Counted from the first letter of the stretch, positions 48,244-59,709 are shown. The stretch: 64,000 nt of DNA from Cinclus cinclus (GCF_963662255.1 NC_085068.1:1860001-1924000), one strand, 5' to 3'. Program-made: numbers and translations. Notes: a model not told the origin generated them from the letters alone.

Positions 48244-51200
48244 AGATGAGCGAAGAGGATCCTACGAATACGCCCCTGACCGTACTTACTACGAGACCAT
48301 TCGGACCCCAGGGACGTATCCTGAGGATCCTCGGCGGGAATACCCAGCTCGGGGCAGAGAGTTCTACGCTGACTGGGATCCCTACCAAGGAGACTACTAT
48401 GACCCACGATACTACGATGACCCTCGCGAGTACCGGGATTACCGGGGAGATCCATACGAGCAGGACATCAGGGAGTACAGCTACAGGCAACGGGAGAGGG
48501 AGAGGGAACGCTTTGAATCCGATCGGGACAGAGACCACGAGCGGAGACCGATTGAGCGGAGCCAGAGCCCAACGCATTCCCGGCGCCCGCAGAGCCCTGG
48601 AGCATCCCCCTCACAGTCGGAACGGCTGCAGAGTGACTCTGAGAGGAGGATTTACAGCAGGTCCTCAGATCGCAGTGGTAGCTGCAGCTCACTGTCCCCT
48701 CCTCGATACGACAAGCTCGACAAAGCCCGTGTAGAACGATACGCAAAAAACGAGAAAGTGGAGAAGGAGCGCATTTTCGAGCAGGAGAGGGTGGACAAGG
48801 AGAAGCGCTTGGTGAGGAAGGAAAAGCTGGAAAAAATAGAAAAGGAGAAAACAGATAAGCAGAAACGAAAAGCGAAAATCCATTCACCCAGCTCTCAGTC
48901 CTCGGAAACAGATCAGGAGAATGAGAGAGAGCCCAGCCCAGAAAAACTGAAGGGCAACAGTAAACAAAGCAAAGAGAGGGGTGACAAAGAGGGGACAGCA
49001 AAGAACCGCCTGGAACTGATGCCCTGTGTTGTGCTAACCCGTGTGAAGGAAAAGGAGGGGAAGGTGATCGATCAGCCTGTGCTGGAGAAACTGAGGGCAA
49101 AGCTGGATAATGACACTCTGAAATCCCCACTTCTTGAACAGAAAACCCAGACATCCCAGGCTGAGCAAGCCAAGTCTGAGCAGTCTAAACAAGAACCTGC
49201 CAGAACTAAGGTGCAGAAGGAGAAAGCCCTTGCCAGTCATATCGAAGTGGTGGATAAGGAGGGAAAAATGAAACCCAAAAAGCACTTGAAGACAGAGCAA
49301 ACTTCTGAGGGGGCCAACACAGTTGATTTAGATAAGTTGGAGGCTCGTAAAAGGCGTTTTGCCGATGCGAATCCGAAACCTGACAGGCAAAAACTGGATG
49401 TAAAACGGAGCAGCCAAGATGAGGAGGATGCACGCATGGCTTTGAAAAAGCAGCTTGATGTGACAGCATCGTCTAGAGAAGCAGCAGTGGTAAGGGAAGG
49501 AGAATTGGAGAGAAAACCCCTGAGGAAGGAGATGCTTAAAAAGGAATCTAAAAAACTCAAACTGGAAAGACTTATTCCTGTTACTAGTCCCAAAGAAATT
49601 CAAGATACTCTTAATGTTGGTGGGATTGGCATGCGTCCCACCCTGGATCTGCAGGCGAGACTCATGGAGGCACCTGATGAACCTGTGGAAGTTCAGGAAC
49701 TCCCTCCTAAAAAACCAAACCTGGTAAAGCCCCAGCATAAGCAGGTACAGCTGCTGGATGAGCAGGGAACGGAGAGAGAGGATGCAAGGAAGAACTACTC
49801 AGGCCTTCCTGAAGAAACACCAGACCATAAACTTAGCCAAGAGAAACCTGCCTCGGCTGACGTGGAGGAGAAAATCAGCATCGACATTGACCACACACAG
49901 AGCTACCGGAAACAAATGGAGCAAAGTCGCAGGTTGAAACAGCAGCTGGAAATGGAGATAGCAAAGACTGAGAAGTTTGGTAGTCCAAAGAAAGATGTGG
50001 ATGAATATGAAAAGCGGAGTCTGGTTCACGAGGTGGGAAAGCCTCCGCAAGACGTCACTGATGACTCTCCACCAAGTAAAAGGAAAAAGACTGACCAGTT
50101 TGACTTTGAAATTAGCACTAAGAGAGAAAGGAACTACAGAAGTTCTCGTCAGGCGAGTGAGGACTCTGAAAGGATGTCCTGTTCCCCAAGCATCAGGCAC
50201 TTCACGTTCCATGAGGATGATGACACACTCGATTCTCCAAGGATAATGCCATTGAAGGAAACCAAAGAATCACCTAAAATAGAAGAAAAGAGTCTTTCAT
50301 ACTCTAACATGACTGTGAGGGAGGAGTCGCTGAAATTCAATCCTTACGATTCCAGCAGAAGGGAGCAGATGGCAGAAATGGCTAAAATAAAACTCTCTGT
50401 GCTGAGTTCTGAGGAAGACTCAAGTAGATGGGAAACCCAAGTGAAGCAAGAGCCTGGGAGAGTTGATATCAGCTTTCCAAGCAGTATTGTGAAAAGAGAC
50501 AGCATACGGAAACGGTCTGTCCGAGACCTGGAACCTGGGGAGGTGCCTTCAGATTCAGATGACGATGGTGAAAACAAGCCCCATTCCCCAAAAGCCTCGT
50601 CCTTGTTAGAGAGTTCCAGGTTGTCTTTTTTATTAAGGGACAGAGAAGAGAAGTTCCGTGAAAGAGAGGAAAGACTCCAGTCCAGTTCCTTAGAAAGAAA
50701 CAAATTCTACTCTTTTGCATTGGACAAGACAATCACACCTGACACAAAGGCCCTGCTTGAAAGGGCTAAATCCCTCTCTTCCTCCAGAGAGGAAAACTGG
50801 TCCTTTCTAGACTGGGATTCAAGATTTGCTAGTTTCAGAAACAATAAAGACAAGGAGAAGGTTGACTCGGCTCCAAGACCTATTCCATCCTGGTATATGA
50901 AAAAGAAAAAAATCAGAACCGATTCCGAAGGTGGAAAACTGGATGATAAGAAAGAAGATCATAAAGAGGAGGAACAAGAACGGCAGGAGCTGTTTGCTTC
51001 TCGGTTTTTGCACAGTTCAATCTTTGAACAGGACTCCAAACGCCTGCAGCATTTAGAAAGGAAGGATGATGATCTGGACTTCATCTCTGGAAGGTTGTAC
51101 GGGAGACAGTCCTCTTCTGATGGGACAAACAGCACAGCTGATCTGGTGCAAGAGCCGGTGGTTCTCTTCCACAGTAGGTTTGTTGAGCTGACACGAATGC

Positions 51201-54200
51201 AGCAGAAAGAAAAGGAGAAAGATCAGAAACCAAAAGAGTTGGAGAAACAGGAAGATAAAGAAAACTGGCCGAAAACACCAGAAATGGTTCCTGATAATAA
51301 AGAAACAGAACATAAGCCCTCTTCAATTGTTGGTCCCTCTTCAGTCACTGTCCTCCCACAGGAGCCAACTCCCATTGCTCCTGAGAAAACAGTGAGCGAA
51401 AAAGTCCTGGTGGAACCAGCTTCTGTCAAAGAAGAGAAACCTTCTGAACCTGCTGCTGCAGCAGAGGAACAAAAACCTTTCCCTGAACTTGCTGCACCTG
51501 TCAAAATGGAACCTCCTGAGCAAACAGAACCTCTTCCAGTTGTGGAAGCGAGTAAAGAAATTGTTACTACAACCCTGGTGCCAGAGGAAGATGCTATGCC
51601 AACAGAGCATCCTTCATACTTGGATACCAAACCTCCCACTCCTGGGGCCTCGTTTTCTGATGCAGACATCAGTGTAGATCCAGAACCTGAGGCTGCACAG
51701 CTGCTTCCACCTCCACCCAAGCTAGTTCAGAAGTCAGATGAGGCTGCGGAACCTGAAGAGGAAAATCTTCCACCCTCTGCCAACACCGATGCTGGTGTGA
51801 GTCAAAAGGTGGAGGGGGCTGCTGAGGTCCTGCCGCCTGTTTCCGACAATGATATGGAAGTGGAACCTCCGGTTGTTGTAAAAGATAAAAAATCCTACAA
51901 AAGTAAACGGTCCAAGACTCCCGTGCAGTCGGCTGCAGCTAATGTCACGGAAAAGCCCGTCACGAGGAAGAGCGAAAGAATTGACCGTGAAAAACTGAAA
52001 AGGTCGAGCTCTCCTCGTGGGGAGACCCAGAAGCTTTCTGAATTGAAAGTGGAGACAGAAAAGGTTTCAAGGAATGCTGCTAAATCCCCAAGTTCTGCTG
52101 CAGAGCTGGAAAATGTGGAGCTGAGCTTGCCGATAGGCCGGACCAGGCGCAGGAACGTGAGGTCAGTCTATGCTACCACAGGGGACAATGAAGGCCCATC
52201 TCCAGTGAAGGACTCCATGGAGGTCACCAGATCCACCAGGAAGAGAGTGGAAAAGGAGCCACAGGAAACAGTGACAACTGTTCCCACAACCCCAAGGAGG
52301 GGAAGACCTCCCAAAACCCGCCGTAAGCCAGAGGAGGACATCTCTCCAATAAAGACTGAACCGGTACAAGAGGTGGAGGAGGCTGAAACTAAAGATACTG
52401 TAGAAGCTCCTAAACCTGCAGAGGGCTGGAGGTCTCCTAGATCTCAGAAGCTCACACATACTCACTCATCAACTGCTACCAGCCAACAGGGCAAGAAAGG
52501 GAAGAGTGAACCAAAAACCGATACCATGGCTGAATCCGAAGATGCTGCTGAAAGAAGCAGTCAGGACTTGAGCATGACTGACAGTGGCAATAAAGCAAGA
52601 GCCAGTGAGAAAGAGCCAGCAGCAAGTGAGCAGAAACGTGATCGGAAGGAACTGGACGTGGAGAAAAATCAGTTAGAAATCCCCACAGTTGAGATCATTG
52701 AGAAGAAGCCAGTGCCAGAGAAGGTTACAAAATCCAAAAGGGGAAGGTATAAAAATACTAAAACCATCGTTGACAAGGCATCTGTGTGTCTCAAAAATGT
52801 AGAAATACGCCTCAATGTCGATGAAGTCAAGGGCGCCTTGCGGCCCACTGAAGAGGAGGCAGAGCCGGTGGTGGTGGCACCACCCAAGATGAAGAGCCCT
52901 CCAAAAGAGGACATCCTGCCACCCCGCTTCTCTAAGAATGAAGTAGAAGAGTCATTCCCAGAAATGGAAAAGGAGGTGACACGGGAGCCCAAGCAGTCAC
53001 CTGAAGCTGCCCAGTTAGCAAAGCAGATTGAACTCGAGCAGGCGGTGGAGAACATTGCAAAACTCACTGAAACTCCTCCGACAATTGCTGCCTACAAAGA
53101 GCCAACGACAGATGTGGCTGAAGTCCGTCAGGAGGAGGAGGCAGATAAACCTGCGCACCAGGCCAGTGAAACGGAGCTGGCAGCAGCCATTGGCTCCATC
53201 ATCAATGATATTTCTGGGGAGACGGAAAGCTTCCCTGCACCGCCGACATATCCTGCTGAATCTGAGGCTGAAATCCCCACAGAGCCCTTGGTGTTGCAGT
53301 CCCCTCAGGAGGAGATGGAGCCTGAGACAGATCAGGCAGTGAACAATATCCTAGAAACCGAGGCTGCTGTTGAGCCTGTGGTGCAGCCGGTGCCCAGCTC
53401 TGTCCCATCGGCGTTGGAGACTGAGAGCAAGGAGTCCGAAGTCAGTTTCAGCGAATCTTCCAACTCTGCACAGGAGGCTGAGGCCTTGCAGGAGGCTGAA
53501 GTTGCTCGGAAGGAAAAGGGCCGCCAAAAAACCACGCGGCAGAGGCGCAAGAAGAGCACAAGCAGGAAGGGTGACGCCACTGAAGTCAACACCTTCGAGC
53601 CAGAGAGGGTGCAGGGCAAATCGCCCCCTGCCAACGACGTAAAGACAAAACCTGAAGAAGCCTCAAAGGAGGAAAAACAAATCAAACCCACAGCACCCAC
53701 AGAGCCAAGTGCTTCTGATGTCACCAAGGCTGTGGCTGCGGACGTTGTGGCTGCACATGAGGCTGTCCCTGAGAGCAGTATCTCTCCAAAGGTGCCTGCT
53801 CCAGCTCCTCTGGACCTGGGTGCCCCACCCGTACCCCTTGATGAGGGGAGTCAGAGCGGGTTCAAGATCCGGTCGCCCCTGGAGAATGCTCCCATCACGC
53901 CACCGAGTGCCCTGAATGCCACCCTTCCGGCTGTCCCCACGCCAGCAACCAAGATCCCCACTCCAGTGCTCACCGCCATCGTACCTCTTCATTCCGGTAC
54001 TGCCAAGGTACCGGAGTGGATGGTCAGGCATGAGGAACCCCGTGCCCATTCCACACCCCCACCTGCTCTCCCACCGGACACAAAGGCATCGGATATTGAC
54101 ACAAACTCCAGCACTTTGAGGAAGATACTCATGGAGCCCAAATATGTCTCGGCAACGAGCGTAACATCCACGCATGTGACGACAACACACGCGGAGCCGG

Positions 54201-56161
54201 TGAGTGCGCTGTCCCTGGAGGAGGCGCCTCTCCACCCTGCCGTGGAGGCCATCAAGCCGGTTTCCGAGGAGAAGCCAGCCATTCCTGTCACTAATGCCCT
54301 GGAGCCACCAGTGGCTGAAGCACCAGTGTTCAGTGAGAAGGAAAAGATCAACACTGTGATTGCTCCCAAAGCCACTTCTGTCATCAGCAGGATGCCCCAC
54401 AGTGTGGATCTGGAGGAGGCACCGAGGATCACCTTGGTGAAACAAGCTCCCCAAACCCAGACCTGCCTCGTCAATGCTCCCTCGCCAAAATTTAAGCAGA
54501 GGTTAAGTACAAATGATAACAGCAGGTTTCATCCAGGATCGATGTCTATTATCGAGGAGAGGCCTGTGGAGACTGGGTCCAGTCCAGGGCTGCGGGTGAA
54601 TACCTCGGAAGGTGTGGTGCTCCTGAGTTACTCAGGGCAGAAGACAGAAGGCCCTCAGCGAATCAGTGCCAAGATCAGCCAGATTCCCCCAGCCAGCGCT
54701 GTGGACATCGAGTTCCAGCAGTCTGTATCCAAGTCTCAGATTAAACAGGAGCCTATCACGCCATCCCAGCCAGCACCAAAGGGCTCCCAGACCTCAGCAG
54801 GCTATGGGACTGTTTCCACCCATTCTTCGTTGGTACTTGGAACACAGCCCTACAACACCTCACCCGTCATCTCCTCTGTCAAACAGGAGCGTGCTGCACT
54901 GGAAAAACCTGACTCGTCCCACCTTGCTGTCCAGACCCCAGCATCTCAACCCAGCAAGGTTCTGACACAAACTGTAAACACTCCACCCGTGCTGGTCCAT
55001 AACCAAATGGTCGTGAGCAAAAAACTGTCTGACCCAGCTGCTCTGAAAGTGGAGACCAAGACTCTGCAACCCTCCAGCCTGAGTCCTGGAGTTAGCCCTC
55101 ACCACCCTTCCCTCTCTGGGAAGATGCACTCGGAAGCAAACCATGTCAGCTCGGGCCCCACCACCCCAACTGACAGGGCCATCTCCCACCTGGGTGTCAG
55201 CAAACAGGAACCGCACTCGCCGCGTACCAGTGGGCACTCGCCATCGCCGTTCCCCCGCACCTGTCATCCCGGCAGTACCTCGTCTCCGGCTTTGTCTGGC
55301 AGCACCCCAGTCATGCTGGCGCCGGGAATTCCCGTTCCTCAGTACATGTCCAGCATGCATCCCGAGCAATCTGTTATCATGCCCCCTCACAGTGTGACAC
55401 AGACTGTGTCCCTGGGCCATCTGTCCCAAGGTGAGGTGAGGATGAACACCCCTCCTCTCTCCGGCATTCCCTATGGCATCCGCCCAGAAGCGCTCCACTC
55501 CCCCCGAGCTGCTCTGCAACCCCAGATGGAGATCAAACCTCAGCGATCCAGCACACCCCAGCCAGCGCCCATCCGAGACATTGTCATGCCCCCCCTGTCC
55601 TCCCAGCATCCCCCTGAGGAAGAGCTGCACTTTCACCACACCGCGGTGTGCCGTGGGCCCGCCCCGGTGCAGTCAGATGTGCTGGTGATGCAGCCCGACT
55701 ACCGCATGCATCCCAGCAGCCTGCGGCTGGACCAGTACAACGTCCCGCGGGACGTCAGGATGATCATGCACCCACACATGGCCACCGTGGGTGAACACCA
55801 CTCAGAAACGCGACAATCCCGGACTCCCGAAGGGGCCGTCAAAACTCCCCCGGTCAGTAAGACCCCGCAGCCCGGGAAAGAGACTCCCAAATCCTCAGAA
55901 GGCAAGATGGCCCACTCTCCCCACAGCGAGCCCCGGCTGCTCAGCGTGCCCTCGGGCAGCCAGCTGCCTGGGCTGCCCCTGACACAGCCCGTGGTGGTCC
56001 CACACGGGGTGCAGATCATGCATCCTGCTGGGAGCTCCTTCCACGATTACCGGTCCGTGTACGGTGACATGAGGAATTACCACACGGCACAGCTTGGGCA
56101 TCCGCAGTTCCCAGGCGCCTCGCCCATTGGGCTGCCCTCCCGGAGCATGACCCCATCTCAG
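48244..56161 (+). CDS. SPEN: SPEN exon 11 (giant exon: charged region, AT-hook-like motif, RID, RBPJ-interaction domain)
   Basis: A 7,918-nt exon, 617-3256 of the protein, intact without stop or frameshift. In order: an R/E/D/Y-rich segment (48244-48620); a Glu/Lys-rich, probably helical region (48720-48990); conserved islands such as LEPGEVPSDSDDDGE (50527-50571) and the FASRFLHSSIFEQD block (about 50994-51035); an AT-hook-like RRGRPPKTRRK (52295-52327, residues 1968-1978); the nuclear-receptor/MSX2-interaction region (roughly 52.8-54.5 kb); and the RBPJ-interaction domain (about 54578-54750). The last is almost identical to human and keeps the Val, Leu and Ile I match to human V2789, L2791 and I2811 (54617, 54623, 54683). 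A Pro/Ser-rich tail follows. A mammalian degenerate repeat before the RBPJ domain is absent (about 54463-54495). The acceptor is CAG ending 48243; using TAG (start 48241) would add one codon. The donor is CAG|GTGAGA, phase 0. Confidence 0.97.
54578..54751 (+). other. SPEN: RBPJ-interaction domain (within SPEN exon 11)
   Basis: Encodes a segment equivalent to human SPEN about 2776-2833, from a GLRVNTSEGV start through LLSYSGQKTEG, ISAKISQIPPAS and DIEFQQSVSKSQ. In the known RBPJ-SHARP complex the first hydrophobic stretch contacts the beta-trefoil domain of RBPJ and the later Ile-containing stretch the C-terminal domain. Both stretches are unchanged, so Notch co-repression by this protein is expected to work as in mammals. 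Confidence 0.88.
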
Positions 56162-56622
56162 GTGAGAAAGAAAACTCTTTATCTACCTCCCTGGAATCTG
56201 GAGGGTTTTGAGCTGTTTCTTGTGGGAAATGGGATTCAAATGCTGGTTAGCATCAGAGGAAGCCGAAACTACCCATTTCCTGAACTCCTCTGGGATTCCA
56301 TCCAGGAGGGGTGAAGTTGCCTGCAGGTCTCTGGATGTGGAAGTGTCAGAGAGAGAATTGTCCGTACCAAAGTGGTGCGTGGGTCAGGCATCCTTGGATG
56401 GATGGTGAGGCTAAGAATGGACTTGGGGCAGGATGCAGGGAGTGGGGTTGCAGCTCAGGTGGGCTTGGAAGTGGAAGACTCTCAGTTGCTACCTCAGCAG
56501 GCCTGGTGCTGTGATACGGATGTCTTCACCAGGAATTTGATGGTGTCCTGGCAACCTTATAATGGGAATGAATACACCCTTGGCCTAAACATCTCTCCTT
56601 TTCCCCCCTGCCTGCTCCCCAG
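56162..56622 (+). other. SPEN: SPEN intron 11
   Basis: GTGAGA...CCCCAG intron of 461 bp. The frame stays open 152 bases into it (stop at 56312-56314), but the conserved junction SQ|GLPEGE shows it is spliced. No repeat recognised. Confidence 0.94.
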
Positions 56623-57018
56623 GGTCTGCCAGAGGGTGAGCACTCGCACCCCAGCCAGCCAGTCCGCAGCAAGACCCCTCAGATCCCGCAGGATCCCAAG
56701 GGCCCGGTGGCAGCAGGGCCGGAGCAGAGTCATCACCCCCCTGTGAACAGACACACGACACAGATGGACCCCCACGTCCACCTCCAGAGAGCACAAGGGG
56801 ACACGAGCCAGGCCTCCTACCCCTCACCCGTCACCATCTCCATGAAGCAGGAGCTTCCATCACCTCACCAGCCGCAGGCGGTTCCCAAGCAATCCATGTT
56901 TATCCCCACAACCTCGGGGCCGCCCCTTGGCCGCCCAGAGCCCCAGTCCACACTCAAGCAGGAGCCATCCCCTCACCCCGTGTCCCAGAGACCAGTGGAC
57001 ATGGTCCAGCTCCTGACA
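56623..57018 (+). CDS. SPEN: SPEN exon 12 (Pro/Gln-rich linker to SPOC)
   Basis: Encodes residues 3257-3388: a low-complexity linker rich in Pro, Gln, His and Ser (GLPEGEHSHPSQPV onward), a SFSP-like SYPSPVTISMKQELPSPH stretch, the FIPTTSGPP island and the conserved QRPVDMVQLL that starts the SPOC domain (about residue 3383). It ends in Thr where human has Lys (LLTKYP against recalled LLKKYP). The donor is ACA|GTGAGT at 57019, phase 0. It appears shorter than the human exon, the difference lying in the poorly conserved Pro/Gln part. Confidence 0.95.
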
Positions 57019-57711
57019 GTGAGTGTTGTGCTCCTGATCTGGGAGGAAATCACTTGGCTCTGTCTCAGCCATAGCAACAAATCTGGCCTTCCTTGCATCA
57101 AAAATTACAGACCCAGAAAAGGCATTGTTTGGGTTTTAGGTTGTTTTGTCCCTGGTGGATTTTAGCCATGTTTACTGTTCCAAGTCAATTTTACAAGTCA
57201 GTATTTTCCTGGAAAGTGTTTCCTCGTTGTCAGAGGAGAGTGGTGGTGTATTTCATTTAAATAAAAAGGAAAAACCACTAATAAAGTGGAGAAAATGAGG
57301 AAGAGGAGGGAGGCAGTGAGGGACAAGTACCAACAAGAGGCTGGGAGTTGTGTTCAGCGCCAAATACCTCCCATATAATCTTGAGCCATTCTTCTCTTGT
57401 TATTTCTCAATCTGTCCATTTATAAAAGGGAAAACAGCATTCAGGAGCAGCCTTGTGCTGGGTGGGTGGCAGAGGGATTGGGATGATGAGATCCACCCAG
57501 GCAGGCTGGCCAGCCGGAAGGAAAAGGGCTGAATTCCTGATTTAGCAGGATGTAACTTAAGCCTGGCCTGTAGAGGGTGACCTGGTGTTACATCTCTGCT
57601 GAGCCTTTAAACTTCCAATAGAGGTATTGGTGGCAACCAAGCAGATCAGCCAAGATCTCAGTTCCCACTCTCCTTGCTTTGTGTGTAATACTCTCCTCCC
57701 TCTCTTCCCAG
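57019..57711 (+). other. SPEN: SPEN intron 12
   Basis: GTGAGT...CCCAG intron of 693 bp with a clear CTCTCCTCCCTCTCTTCCCAG acceptor. No recognised repeat or gene. Confidence 0.94.
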
Positions 57712-57906
57712 AAATACCCCATTGTCTGGCAGGGTCTCCTGGCTCTCAAGAATGACACGGCGGCCGTGCAGCTGCATTTTGTGTCTGGGAACAACGTCCT
57801 GGCACACCGGTCACTGCCGGCGCCCGAGGGAGGGCCCCCACTGCGGATTGCGCAGCGCATGCGGCTCGAGGCCTCCCAGCTGGAGGGGGTTGCACGGAGA
57901 ATGATG
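57712..57906 (+). CDS. SPEN: SPEN exon 13 (SPOC domain, basic patch)
   Basis: Encodes residues 3389-3453, the first two-thirds of the SPOC fold: KYPIVWQGLLALKNDTAAV strand, HFVSGN, then LRIAQRMRLE helix and GVARRM. The four basic residues that contact the acidic LSD tail of SMRT/NCoR in the human structure are all present: Lys3401, Arg3433, Arg3437 and Arg3439 here, matching human K3516, R3548, R3552 and R3554. Length is 195 nt, phase 0 at both ends. The donor is ATG|GTGAGG at 57907. Confidence 0.97.
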
Positions 57907-58127
57907 GTGAGGCCCAGGGTGGGGCAGGGAGGGAGTTTGGGAGTCTCTCTGCTCAGTGGCAAGCTGGTCTCGCTAGCTGCAGGGCTGAAAACCACCGGTC
58001 CTCCTAGAAACCTGGGCTTCTGTCACATGGGCTCCCCAGGGAATGGGCACAGCCCTGAGGCTGCAAGAGCCCAGGGAGCATTTGGACACCACTCTCAGGG
58101 ATCCACAGGGAGAGATTGTTGGGATCC

Positions 58128-58202
58128 TGTGCATGGCCTGGAGTTGGACTCGATGTTCACTGTGGATTCTTTCCAATCCAGGAGATCTCTATGATTCTGT
58201 TT
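58128..58202 (+). mobile_element. CR1 LINE 3' end fragment
   Basis: GGCCTGGAGTTGGACTCGATG, then TTCTTTCCAATCCAGGAGATCTCTATGATTCTG: the last ~75 bp of CR1, sense orientation. Confidence 0.82.
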
Positions 58203-58445
58203 TGGGATCCTGGTATTAACATTGATTCCTTCAACCCAGAGAGTGTAACACGGTTTGCAGGTGATGAGCAATACCTCTTACACTGCATTTATGGAAAAGG
58301 CAATGAGATCTGGGAAATCTTTAAGTCACCTTCAGTCCTGGGACAAACTCCTTCTGGCTTCATTGTGAGAAAGGTGGGAAATTCAGGTGGCCATGCAAAT
58401 GCATTTTTAGTCCTTTACACTGTGGCCGTGCTCTCAGCAAGTGTT

Positions 58446-58606
58446 GGAATCACAGAATCCCAGACTGGTTTGGGTTGGAAGGGCCTTAAAGCCCACCCCG
58501 CCCCCAGCTATGGGCAGAGACACCTTCTACTATCCCTGGTTGCTCCAGGCGCTGTTCAGCCTGGCCTCGGACAATTCTGGGGACGGGGCAGCTACAGCTT
58601 CTCTGG
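58446..58606 (-). mobile_element. CR1 LINE 3' end, antisense
   Basis: GGAATCACAGAATCCCAGACTGG, TTTGGGTTGGAAGGGCCTTAAAG, GGGCAGAGACACCTTCTACT and CAGCCTGGCCTCGGACA, the reverse complement of a CR1 3' end. Confidence 0.93.
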
Positions 58607-58723
58607 AGTACAGAGTGTAACATCAAGGAGTTTAAAGTGAGGATTTTCCCTCCTGGATAGTGGATGGATGCTGGGAAACACCCACTCATCCAGCATTTCC
58701 CTGAGCATGTTCTTCCTTTGCAG

Positions 58724-58882
58724 GTGGAGAGCGATTACTGCCTGCTGCTGGCCCTGCCCTGCGGCCGGGACCAGGAGGACGTGGTCAGTCAGACGGAGTC
58801 GCTCAAGGCTGCGTTCATCAGTTACCTGCAGGCCAAGCAGGCTGCAGGCATCATCAATGTCCCCAACCCCGGCTCCAACCAG
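58724..58882 (+). CDS. SPEN: SPEN exon 14 (SPOC domain)
   Basis: Encodes residues 3454-3506: VESDYCLLLALPCGRDQEDV strand and turn, helix SLKAAFISYLQAKQAAG, then IINVPNPGSNQ. Tyr3487 and Lys3491 match human Y3602 and K3606, part of the surface that binds the SMRT/NCoR peptide and, more generally, phosphoserine ligands. Length is 159 nt, phase 0 at both ends. The acceptor is TTTGCAG ending 58723. The donor is CAG|GTATGG at 58883. Confidence 0.97.
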
Positions 58883-59577
58883 GTATGGGCACGGCACCCC
58901 TGCAGGGCCGCTGGGACACCGAACCAGACAAGGAATGACATGAGCAGCTCTGCCTTCTGCTGGAGCTGTCTGGGGTTATTGGTCAGACAACCCCCACATT
59001 TCCATCACCTATCAAACCTATTGATGGGATCAATATAATCATCGATGGAATCAATGAAAGCGACCACAAAGCCAAAAAACCCCCAGTTGTGTGTTTGGTG
59101 TGTTCCCAGTTCATCATCTTGGGTTGAAAAGCAACCAAAGGCATTTCCCAGCTCTTTATCTTTGAAGTAGAGTCCTTGTTTCTTCCCCATATCCTGATTT
59201 TTCCAGGACAGCTGGTGTTTTCTTGCTGAATGCATTTGGTGCTGGTTTTATTTATTCCAGGTGTGTTGCTGTACTGAACGCAATTCAACCTGTATGTAAT
59301 TTAATTCTGGGTGTGAAGAGCCCAGAATGAGTGGCCAGTGCTCAGAGCAACCACTGAAATTATAATTAATGGGAATTTTTCTGCCTTTCCCTGCAAAATC
59401 AGCCAGCTCCTACACCTCTGGTGTGGAAAACTTCCCACCTGGGAAACAAAACCCATGACTCCTTTTTTATACAAGATTTAGGATCCTTTAAGTGCCCAGA
59501 ATATCACTGAAATATCCCATTTTTAAACAGTTGTAGCCGTGGGTTTTCTCTGATCCGTGGTTTTTCCCTCCATGCAG
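58883..59577 (+). other. SPEN: SPEN intron 14
   Basis: GTATGG...ATGCAG intron of 695 bp. No mobile element recognised. A short self-complementary stretch (TTGATGGGATC/GATCAAT type) lies near 59018-59052. Confidence 0.93.
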
Positions 59578-59709
59578 CCTGCCTACGTTCTGCAGATCTT
59601 CCCACCCTGCGAGTTCTCGGAAAGCCACCTGTCCCGCCTGGCCCCAGACCTCCTCGCCAGCATCTCCAACATCTCTCCTCACCTGATGATTGTCATCGCG
59701 TCGGTATGA
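59578..59709 (+). CDS. SPEN: SPEN exon 15 (end of SPOC, stop codon)
   Basis: Encodes residues 3507-3549 and the TGA stop (59707-59709): PAYVLQIFPPCEFSESHLSR strand and loop, then LLASISNISPHLMIVIASV, the C-terminal strand of SPOC. The protein ends at the same residue as human. The acceptor is TCCATGCAG ending 59577. Confidence 0.98.
   Translation, partial: PAYVLQIFPPCEFSESHLSRLAPDLLASISNISPHLMIVIASV

Larger units (their letters stand above)
57907..58723 (+). other. SPEN: SPEN intron 13
   Basis: GTGAGG...TTGCAG intron of 817 bp with two CR1 ends in opposite orientation: 58128-58202 (+) and 58446-58606 (-). Confidence 0.93.

Noticed and set aside
54980..55060. Deletion inside the RBPJ-interaction domain
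   Set aside because: Counting back from the C-terminus places the human 2776-2833 domain at about 54578-54751, where the sequence is nearly unchanged. The shorter loop is downstream of it.
48164..56100. Antisense and alternative-frame open frames over exon 11
   Set aside because: They are shadows of the 2,639-codon sense frame, which alone matches a known protein.
56162..56314. Exon 11 read-through C-terminus as a genuine alternative end
   Set aside because: The donor CAG|GTGAGA is strong, and the added residues have no counterpart in SPEN as I know it. It would also lose the SPOC domain.
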